Positions 1 to 5,273 of a stretch of DNA of 6,020 bases are shown in pieces. The DNA comes from an uncultured Clostridia bacterium (GTDB taxonomy: Bacteria > Bacillota > Clostridia > TANB77 > CAG-508). A program made the position numbers and the translations under genes. The stretch spans positions 1 to 6,020 of the forward strand of contig CALYAH010000070.1 in the NCBI GenBank assembly GCA_944393455.1. The letters run 5' to 3'. The stretch's first letter is position 1; each line of letters opens with the position of its first letter. The notes under the pieces were generated by a model. It worked only from the letters and a program-made list of their open reading frames with translations. It did not search any database and was not told the origin of the DNA.

Positions 1-320
1 AAAAATAGAGTTTGTTCATTACATTCAAAAAGAAATTGTAAGATTCAAAAATGAGCCTCTTTCAATATTAAAATCAATAATTAATATATATAAAAATAAT
101 ACGAATGTAACTGAAATAACATTAAAACTTCTTTAATTTGCTAAATGGAGGATACCAAACCCTTTTGGGAGGTGCCATTTAGCAAATTTTAGAAGTTTTT
201 TGTTATGTAAGGTGGCCGAGGATTAGTTTTATATATATTAATTATTGATTTTATATGAACATTCCTCATTTTTTTACCTAACAATTTCTATTTTTCATTC
301 CAATCAAGCACTCTATTTTT
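1..320. repeat. Large imperfect palindrome, possible MITE or snap-back element; no gene
   Basis: The left part (1 to about 97) is an imperfect inverted copy of the right part (about 226 to 320), centred near position 161. Matching blocks in register are 1-10 with 311-320 (10 bp perfect), 31-39 with 281-289 (9 bp), 47-55 with 265-273 (9 bp), and 70-95 with 227-252 (26 bp perfect). Between the arms lies a second hairpin at 124-199 with the same centre. I see no open reading frame with a ribosome binding site in 1-468. The nested, single-centre layout suggests a non-autonomous palindromic element or the remnant of one. The left edge coincides with the window start, so the palindrome may extend further and no target-site duplication can be judged. 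A pair of convergent terminators would explain only the inner part. Confidence 0.75.
124..199. terminator. Inner hairpin of the palindrome, terminator-like
   Basis: Positions 124-148 pair with 175-199 (23 of 25 bases). The pairing includes the perfect block TTTGCTAAATGG (137-148) against CCATTTAGCAAA (175-186). A small CCC-TTTT-GGG hairpin (160-169) can form in the loop. On the + strand the stem ends in a T tract (196-201), and on the - strand the A-rich left edge gives a weaker U tail. It could therefore stop transcription arriving from an unseen gene to the left. It may equally be just the core of the larger palindrome. The apical part is more GC-rich than its surroundings. Confidence 0.5.
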
Positions 321-402
321 GTATTTTATCCCTTTTAGGAAGGAAGGACCGAGGAAGACCGTTTCAAGCTTATGTTAAATATAGAAATTAAAATTAAAAA
401 TC

Positions 403-431
403 TTGAAAAATAATAAAAAAGATAGTAAAAT
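403..431 (+). promoter_or_regulatory. SigA-type promoter of the Nudix-PHP unit
   Basis: TTGAAA (403-408) and TAAAAT (426-431) are separated by exactly 17 bp. Each hexamer matches the vegetative consensus at five of six positions. Transcription would start near 438, giving a leader of about 30 nt that carries the GGAGG at 451-455. No operator-like repeat is visible inside the promoter. Confidence 0.65.
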
Positions 432-468
432 ATGAAAGGAAGATGAAAAAGGAGGAAGAGCGAAAAGG

Positions 469-1020
469 ATGAAAGAAATAAAATTTAATGAATCGAACTT
501 AAGAGAAGATGAAATAGATAAAAAAGTAAGAAAAGTAAGAGCAATGGTAATGAACAAAAACGGACAAGGATTATTAGTAAAATATGCAGGAATTTATATG
601 TTACCTGGAGGAAAAATAGATGGAAATGAAACAGAACTAGAAGCTTTAAAAAGAGAAATAGCTGAAGAATCAGGAATAGAAATTAAAGCAGAAGAAGCAG
701 TTCCTTTTTTAAGAATTGACAGTTATGATAAAGATTATTTCGATAGAGTAGAACAGAAAGATATTAATAGGCTTACACAAACAACTTTTTATGAAGTACA
801 TACAGATGCAGAAATTGATGTAACCAAAAAACATTTGACAGAAAGCGAAAAAGCAAAAAATCATGATATAAAATATACTAACTTAGCTGTAATGGAATAT
901 CTAGTAGAAACAAATCAAAGTGACAATAATAAAAAAGCAGCATTTGATAGAGAAATCTTAACGGCATTGAGAGAATTTTCAATATTTAAGCAGAATGATA
1001 AGGGTGAAATAGAAAGGTAA
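469..1020 (+). CDS. Nudix hydrolase
   Basis: The protein has 183 residues and a complete Nudix box at residues 48-70: G48, five residues, E54, seven residues, then R62-E63-I64-A65-E66-E67-S68-G69-I70. The Glu residues of the REUxEE core bind the catalytic divalent cation in this family. Nudix enzymes hydrolyse nucleoside diphosphates linked to another group; the substrate here cannot be read from the sequence. The preceding L45-P46-G47-G48 is also typical. About 24 residues precede the domain, and a charged tail of about 60 residues follows the core. The ATG at 469 is preceded by GGAGG at 451-455, a rather long 13-nt gap, and by an AAAGG closer in. Upstream ATGs at 432 and 443 are in other frames and stop at once. 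The protein is probably cytosolic, with no signal peptide or membrane segment. The PHP gene follows after 14 nt, so the two are probably co-transcribed from the promoter at 403-431. Confidence 0.93.
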   Translation: MKEIKFNESNLREDEIDKKVRKVRAMVMNKNGQGLLVKYAGIYMLPGGKIDGNETELEALKREIAEESGIEIKAEEAVPFLRIDSYDKDYFDRVEQKDINRLTQTTFYEVHTDAEIDVTKKHLTESEKAKNHDIKYTNLAVMEYLVETNQSDNNKKAAFDREILTALREFSIFKQNDKGEIER

Positions 1021-1034
1021 AGAGAGGATATAAT

Positions 1035-1925
1035 ATGATAGATTTACATTTACACACTAATTATTCAGATGGAACAGATAGCGTTATAGAATTACTAAAA
1101 AAGGCCGAAGATAAAAAACTAGAATATATAGCGATAACAGATCATAACACATGCATGGCATATGATGAGTTGGAAAAGATTGACGCTAGAAAATATTATA
1201 CAGGAACAATTATAGAAGGAGTAGAATTAACAACAAAAGTAAATGGAATACCTATTGAATTGTTAGGTTATGGAGTAGATCCTAAAATAATTAATAAAGA
1301 AGCTAAAACGATGTATGCTGATATGAAAAATAAAAATGATATTGAATATAATCATTTAAAAAATATATGCAAAACATTAAATATAACATTAGATGAAGAA
1401 CTTCCAGAAAAATATGATAAAACAAAATACATATATAGTTCTACTTATGTACATGAGCAAATACACAAACATCAAGAAAATAGAAAATACTTTATGAGTG
1501 AAGAAGCCTGGAATGACCCTATGGAATTTTATAGAAGAGAAATGTCAAATAAGAAAAGCAAGTTTTATATTGATAATACCAAAATTTTGCCAACAATACA
1601 ACAGGTAATAGATTTGATTAGAGAAGCAGGTGGATTAGTATTTGTACCACATATTTATCAATACAAAGATAATACTCCAGAAATTTTTAATGAGATAAAA
1701 CAAAAATATGAAGTAGATGGATACGAATGTTACTATTCAAAATTTACTAAAGAACAAACAGAATTTATGCTAGATTTTTGTAAAAATAATAATTTATATA
1801 TATCTGGTGGTAGTGATTATCATGGAAAAACAAAACCAAATATTGATATAGGAACTGGAATAAAAGAAAATTTAGAAATTCAATCTGAAATTCTAACACC
1901 TTGGATAGATAAGGTTTTAAAATAA
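1035..1925 (+). CDS. PHP-domain metal-dependent phosphoesterase
   Basis: This 296-residue protein carries the PHP metal-site motifs in order: H5-L-H7 with S11-D12-G13, T35-D36-H37, G62-V63-E64, P205-H206, and G258-G259-S260-D261-Y262-H263-G264. The family builds a di- or trinuclear metal centre from these residues and hydrolyses phosphate esters. The closest well-known relatives by motif are the TrpH/YciV-type enzymes (nucleoside 3',5'-bisphosphate phosphatase or 5'-3' exonuclease), not the histidinol phosphatases, but I would not assign a substrate. About 140 residues separate the GVE motif from PH206 and include a His-rich stretch (VHEQIHKH). One oddity: the segment before LGYG reads IELLGYG, where many relatives have a His (see findings). 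The RBS is the purine run AGAGAGG just before ATG 1035. The gene lies 14 nt behind the Nudix gene, most likely in one operon. The product should be cytosolic. Confidence 0.9.
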   Translation: MIDLHLHTNYSDGTDSVIELLKKAEDKKLEYIAITDHNTCMAYDELEKIDARKYYTGTIIEGVELTTKVNGIPIELLGYGVDPKIINKEAKTMYADMKNKNDIEYNHLKNICKTLNITLDEELPEKYDKTKYIYSSTYVHEQIHKHQENRKYFMSEEAWNDPMEFYRREMSNKKSKFYIDNTKILPTIQQVIDLIREAGGLVFVPHIYQYKDNTPEIFNEIKQKYEVDGYECYYSKFTKEQTEFMLDFCKNNNLYISGGSDYHGKTKPNIDIGTGIKENLEIQSEILTPWIDKVLK

Positions 1926-1931
1926 TTGATA

Positions 1932-1960
1932 TTGTAATCATTTTAAAACTGTAATATAAT
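1932..1960 (+). promoter_or_regulatory. SigA-type promoter of galE
   Basis: TTGTAA (1932-1937), a 17-bp spacer and a perfect TATAAT (1955-1960) lie in the 82-nt gap between the PHP gene and galE. I see no terminator between those genes, so readthrough from the Nudix-PHP unit into galE is also possible. The predicted transcript would begin near 1967. It would then include the discarded ATG at 1981 as leader. Confidence 0.65.
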
Positions 1961-1992
1961 AAATAAAGAAAATAGTTTAAATGGGGATAAAA

Positions 1993-2000
1993 AAGGAGGT
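1993..2000 (+). promoter_or_regulatory. Ribosome binding site that fixes the galE start
   Basis: AAGGAGGT lies seven bases before the ATG at 2008. An in-frame ATG at 1981 would place this Shine-Dalgarno inside the coding region and add nine residues ahead of the Rossmann strand. It has no good RBS of its own, so 2008 is the start. Confidence 0.85.
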
Positions 2001-2007
2001 CAAAAAA

Positions 2008-3012
2008 ATGGCAGTTTTATTACCAGGAGGAGCAGGCTACATAGGAAGTCATACAGCAGTAGAATTATTAAATGAAGGAAAAGAAATTATAATTATTGAT
2101 AATTTCTCAAACAGTAAACCAGAGGTATTAGACAAAATTAGAAAAATAACAGGAAAAGATTTTAAATTTTACGAAATTGATTACTTAGATAGAGAAAAGT
2201 TAGAAAAAGTATTTGAAGAAAATAAAATAGATGCTGTATTAAATTTTGCAGGATATAAAGCAGTAGGAGAATCTGTACAAAAACCATTAGAATATTATAC
2301 TAACAATATATCAGGATGCTTAGTATTACTAGAAACTATGAGAAAATATGGAGTTAAAAAATTTATTTTTAGTTCTTCAGCAACCGTATATGGAGAACCA
2401 GAAATGATACCAATCACAGAAGAATGTAGAACTGGTGGAACAACAAACCCATATGGAACTACTAAATTATTTATTGAACAAATATTAAAAGATACATATA
2501 AATCAGACAACACATGGGATATTTGTATCTTAAGATATTTTAATCCAGTAGGGTCACATGAAAGTGGCTTAATAGGGGAAGAACCAAAAGGAATTCCAAA
2601 CAATCTAATGCCATATGTAGCAAGAGTAGCAGCTGGCACATTAAAAGAATTATCTGTATTTGGAGATGACTATGATACTCCAGATGGAACAGGTGTAAGA
2701 GATTATATTCATGTTGTGGACTTAGCAAAAGGTCATGTATGTGCTTTAAATAAATTAGATAAAGAAGAAAAAGGATTATACATTTATAACTTAGGAACAG
2801 GAAAAGGTTATAGTGTGTTAGATATGGTAAAAGCATTTGAAAAAGCAACAGGAAAAAAAGTACCATATAGAATAACAGAAAGAAGAGAAGGAGATATTGC
2901 GACTTGTTATGCAGACCCAAAAAAGGCAAAAGAAGAATTGGGTTGGGAAGCGACTAAGACATTAGAAGATATGTGCAAAGATTCATGGAATTATATAGAG
3001 AAAAATAGTTAA
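2008..3012 (+). CDS. galE: UDP-glucose 4-epimerase
   Basis: The protein has 334 residues from the ATG at 2008, a normal GalE length. It is an extended short-chain dehydrogenase/reductase that interconverts UDP-glucose and UDP-galactose with tightly bound NAD. It links galactose use to the supply of sugar nucleotides for wall and surface glycans. The NAD-binding motif is G7-G8-A9-G10-Y11-I12-G13. The catalytic residues sit at S124 (in SSSATVYG), Y149 and K153 (YGTTK), which happens to be the E. coli numbering. LRYFNPVGSH and RREGD mark the C-terminal substrate domain. C300 (IATCYAD) occupies what I align as the gatekeeper position, Tyr299 in E. coli and Cys307 in human GALE, so UDP-N-acetylhexosamines may also be accepted. 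Residue 6 is Pro where Thr is usual (LVTGGAGYIGSH). The gene has its own promoter and a strong terminator, so it appears to be transcribed mainly alone. Confidence 0.96.
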   Translation: MAVLLPGGAGYIGSHTAVELLNEGKEIIIIDNFSNSKPEVLDKIRKITGKDFKFYEIDYLDREKLEKVFEENKIDAVLNFAGYKAVGESVQKPLEYYTNNISGCLVLLETMRKYGVKKFIFSSSATVYGEPEMIPITEECRTGGTTNPYGTTKLFIEQILKDTYKSDNTWDICILRYFNPVGSHESGLIGEEPKGIPNNLMPYVARVAAGTLKELSVFGDDYDTPDGTGVRDYIHVVDLAKGHVCALNKLDKEEKGLYIYNLGTGKGYSVLDMVKAFEKATGKKVPYRITERREGDIATCYADPKKAKEELGWEATKTLEDMCKDSWNYIEKNS

Positions 3013-3016
3013 TTAT

Positions 3017-3087
3017 AAAAAAATTGTACCAAGATATGAAAAAACATAAAGTTTGTTTTGGGATTATATCTTTGGCACAATTTTTTT
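3017..3087 (+). terminator. Rho-independent terminator of galE
   Basis: Positions 3017-3037 pair with 3066-3087 with one mismatch and one single-base bulge. The central paired part is TTGTaCCAA against TTGGcACAA. An A7 tract on the left mirrors a T7 tract (3081-3087) on the right, so the hairpin could work in both directions. It starts four bases after the galE stop. The 28-nt loop is long, and the stem has few G-C pairs apart from its core. Confidence 0.8.
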
Positions 3088-3099
3088 GTTGGTTTCAAA

Positions 3100-3283
3100 T
3101 TACTGTTCAGATTTTGTTAAAATTTATATTAGTTTTAAATACCTTGTGTGTCGCAACTACTAATGTTGAAAGATAAATCTTTCAACGAAAGTAAGTTGCT
3201 CCAATCGCACTCGCTTTCAGCTCGTTTGGTCACTTACGCGGTATTTTTAACTAATATAAATTTTAACAAAATCTGAACAGTAA
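3100..3283. mobile_element. MITE-like element with 44-bp terminal inverted repeats
   Basis: Positions 3100-3143 are the inverse of 3240-3283 at 42 of 44 bases, and the ends read TTACTGTTCAG and CTGAACAGTAA. The 96-bp interior is clearly richer in G, C and CpG than the neighbouring DNA and holds further hairpins. It has no open reading frame of any size. TTTCAA occurs on both sides (3093-3098 and 3287-3292). It is not flush with the arms, so it is only a weak candidate for a target-site duplication. Long inverted ends, small size, no coding capacity and an intergenic position fit a miniature inverted-repeat element. A structured RNA or a multi-hairpin terminator is the alternative. Confidence 0.7.
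3153..3199. repeat. Hairpin inside the MITE-like element
   Basis: GTTGAAAGAT (3165-3174) and ATCTTTCAAC (3177-3186) form a perfect 10-bp stem around two bases. An outer stem, GCAACT (3153-3158) with AGTTGC (3194-3199), can enclose it. The right side of the outer stem overlaps a competing hairpin: GTAAGT (3191-3196) with ACTTAC (3232-3237), plus CCAA (3201-3204) with TTGG (3226-3229). Confidence 0.65.
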
Positions 3284-3286
3284 CAA

Positions 3287-3306
3287 TTTCAATGAAAATA
3301 TTGAAA
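3287..3306. repeat. Small inverted repeat upstream of the argS promoter
   Basis: TTTCAAT (3287-3293) and ATTGAAA (3300-3306) form a perfect 7-bp inverted repeat with a 6-base spacer, 17 bp before the argS -35 box. It could be a protein-binding site or part of the insertion scar next to the MITE-like element. In DNA this AT-rich it may also be chance. Confidence 0.35.
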
Positions 3307-3323
3307 CTTAAATACGACTACTA

Positions 3324-3352
3324 TTGTAAAAATACTGAATTTGTAATATAAT
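3324..3352 (+). promoter_or_regulatory. SigA-type promoter of argS
   Basis: TTGTAA (3324-3329), a 17-bp spacer and a perfect TATAAT (3347-3352). The start point would be near 3359, about 40 nt before the argS ATG. That leaves no room for a T-box leader, so tRNA-sensing control of this argS is not supported. The hexamers and the bases around the -10 closely resemble the galE promoter. Confidence 0.7.
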
Positions 3353-3400
3353 AGGAAAAGCAAAAAAGAGAAATTTTAAATTTATGGTAGGAGGAAAAAT

Positions 3401-5110
3401 ATGATAAACTTTAAAACAAAAATTGCAGAACAAATAGCAAAAGTAACAAATATAAGTAAAGAAGAATTAGAAACATATATAGAAATACCAAAGGACACTA
3501 GTAATGGTGACTATGCATTTCCATGTTTTCGTTTAGCAAAAGAACTAAAAAAAGCGCCACCAATAATAGCACAAGAAATTAAAGAAAAAATAGAAGTAGA
3601 CGAAAATATTGTAACAAAAATAGAAATAGCAGGAGGATATTTAAATTTCTATATCAATAAGGAATTGATGACAAAAGAAGTACTAGGAGAAATGGCAAAT
3701 GGTGAAAGCTATGGTAAATCAACAATAGGAAAAGGAAGGAATATTGTAATTGACTATTCAGCACCAAACATAGCAACACCTTTTCATATTGGACATTTAC
3801 GTTCAACAGTAATAGGAGCAGCATTATATAAAATTTATCAATATTTAGGATACAATATAACTGGAATTAACCATTTAGGAGATTATGGAACACAATTTGG
3901 AAAACTAATAGAAGGATACAAATTATGGGGCGAAGAATACAATATAGACCAAGACCCAATAAATGAATTAACAAAAATTTATATTCGAATTAATGAACTT
4001 TGTAAAAAAGATGAAAAAGTATTAGAAGCTTGTAGAGATAATTTTAAAAAGCTAGAAGATAAAGATCCTTATTGTGTAGAATTATGGGAAAAATTTAGAA
4101 AATTAAGTTTGCAAGAATTTCAAAAAGTATATGACTTATTAGGAAGTAAATTTGATTCTTGGAATGGAGAAGCTTTTTATTCTGATAAAATGCCAGAAGT
4201 TATAGAGATACTAGAAAAATCAGGAAAATTAGTAGAATCACACGGAGCAAAGATAGTAGACTTAGAAGATAAAGGGATTAATACACCATGCATTATTATA
4301 AAATCTAATGGTTCTAAAACTTATGCTACAAGAGATTTAGAGGCGATTATGTATAGAGCAAGAACGTATGATTATGAAAAAGCATTATATGTTACATCAT
4401 ATGAACAGATATTACATTTTAAACAAGTATTTGAAGTAGCTAAATTGTTAGGACTAGATGAAAAATATACAAATGGACTAAAACACGTTTCATTTGGAAT
4501 GGTGTTATTGCCAACTGGAAAAATGTCAACAAGAGAAGGAAATATTATAAAGTTAGAAGACTTATTAAATGAGGCAATAGAAAGAGCAAAACAAATTATA
4601 GAAGAAAAAAATCCAGACTTAGAAGATAAAGATGAAGTAGCAAAACAAGTAGGAATAAGTGCAGTTATATTTAATGATTTATCTAACAGTAGGGTAAAAG
4701 ATGAAATATTTGACTGGGATACAATATTGAACTTCCAAGGAGAAACTGGACCATATATTCAATATACATATGTACGTACAAAAAGTGTATTAGAAAAAGT
4801 AGAACAATTGCCAGAATTTAGCAAAATAAATTTGAGTAAATTGTCAGATGAATATTCTCAAAATATTATAAAATTATTATATAATTTTGAAGATACATTA
4901 ATTCAAGTGACTAACAAAGAGGAACCATCAATATTGTCTAGATATTTGATAGAATTAGCAAAAGCATATAGTAGCTTTTATAATGAAAATAAAATTATAA
5001 CTGAAGAACAAGAAATACAAGATGCAAGAGTTTATTTAACTTATAGTGTAGGAAAGGTATTGAAAATAGGAGCTGAATTGCTAGGAATGCAAATGCCAAA
5101 TAAGATGTAA
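3401..5110 (+). CDS. argS: Arginyl-tRNA synthetase
   Basis: This 569-residue class I aminoacyl-tRNA synthetase charges tRNA-Arg with arginine using ATP in the cytosol. The ArgS-specific N-terminal tRNA-binding domain covers roughly residues 1-85. The catalytic Rossmann domain follows, with H129-I130-G131-H132 in the ArgS-type context APNIATPFHIGHLRST. K374-M375-S376-T377-R378, the KMSKS equivalent, sits in LPTGKMSTREGN. The C-terminal DALR anticodon-binding helical domain runs from about residue 450 (TGPYIQYTYVR) to the end, which has a typical ArgS finish (LLGMQMPNKM). Length and motif spacing are normal and nothing is broken. The RBS TAGGAGG (3388-3394) lies six bases before the ATG. The gene has its own promoter, and I see no terminator behind it, so the coiled-coil gene downstream may receive readthrough. 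Confidence 0.97.
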   Translation: MINFKTKIAEQIAKVTNISKEELETYIEIPKDTSNGDYAFPCFRLAKELKKAPPIIAQEIKEKIEVDENIVTKIEIAGGYLNFYINKELMTKEVLGEMANGESYGKSTIGKGRNIVIDYSAPNIATPFHIGHLRSTVIGAALYKIYQYLGYNITGINHLGDYGTQFGKLIEGYKLWGEEYNIDQDPINELTKIYIRINELCKKDEKVLEACRDNFKKLEDKDPYCVELWEKFRKLSLQEFQKVYDLLGSKFDSWNGEAFYSDKMPEVIEILEKSGKLVESHGAKIVDLEDKGINTPCIIIKSNGSKTYATRDLEAIMYRARTYDYEKALYVTSYEQILHFKQVFEVAKLLGLDEKYTNGLKHVSFGMVLLPTGKMSTREGNIIKLEDLLNEAIERAKQIIEEKNPDLEDKDEVAKQVGISAVIFNDLSNSRVKDEIFDWDTILNFQGETGPYIQYTYVRTKSVLEKVEQLPEFSKINLSKLSDEYSQNIIKLLYNFEDTLIQVTNKEEPSILSRYLIELAKAYSSFYNENKIITEEQEIQDARVYLTYSVGKVLKIGAELLGMQMPNKM

Positions 5111-5198
5111 AATTTTATTGATTAGTAAAAAACAAAGAAAAAGAAATTAATAAAAAGAAAATGAAAGCAAATAATACAAAAATAGTAAAAAACTAGAT

Positions 5199-5227
5199 TT
5201 GCGAAGCTTCCTAACTCATGTTAAGAT
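5199..5227 (+). promoter_or_regulatory. Possible weak promoter of the coiled-coil gene
   Basis: TTGCGA, a 17-bp spacer and TAAGAT, directly behind an A-rich tract. The start point near 5234 would give a leader of about 40 nt, similar to the leader predicted for argS. Both hexamers are poor, so readthrough from argS is a real alternative. Confidence 0.3.
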
Positions 5228-5260
5228 AAGTCTACAAACAGAGTTTAAACGAAAAATGAG

Positions 5261-5266
5261 AGGAGG
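5261..5266 (+). promoter_or_regulatory. Ribosome binding site that fixes the coiled-coil start
   Basis: AGGAGG lies seven bases before the ATG at 5274. An in-frame ATG at 5256 and a TTG at 5199 would both place it inside the coding sequence, so they are rejected. Confidence 0.8.
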
Positions 5267-5273
5267 AAGAGAT

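Larger units (their letters stand above)
5111..5273 (+). other. A-rich spacer between argS and the coiled-coil gene
   Basis: Positions 5124-5192 are almost entirely A with scattered G and few T or C, and contain no hairpin or terminator. Behind this tract TTGCGA (5199-5204) and TAAGAT (5222-5227) sit 17 bp apart and could be a weak promoter, each matching the consensus at four of six positions. The A-rich stretch would then lie where an UP element works. The frame of the next gene is open back to a TTG at 5199, but no RBS supports a start there. Confidence 0.4.

Noticed and set aside
375..557. 60-residue reading frame on the - strand
   Set aside because: It is made of Phe, Leu and Ile codons that mirror the A-rich + strand, overlaps the Nudix start and promoter, and has no RBS.
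1981..2007. Upstream in-frame ATG as galE start
   Set aside because: The Shine-Dalgarno AAGGAGGT at 1993-2000 would fall inside the coding sequence, and nine extra residues would precede the first Rossmann strand.
2295..2929. Two reading frames on the - strand (114 and 129 residues)
   Set aside because: Both lie wholly inside galE, whose motifs are intact. They read as low-complexity shadows with no RBS.
3284..3400. T-box leader for argS
   Set aside because: The promoter lies only about 50 bp before the ATG. No antiterminator or terminator pair and no T-box consensus is visible.
5199..5273. TTG start adding 25 residues to the coiled-coil protein
   Set aside because: There is no RBS before 5199, the added residues do not continue the heptads, and the AGGAGG at 5261 points to 5274.
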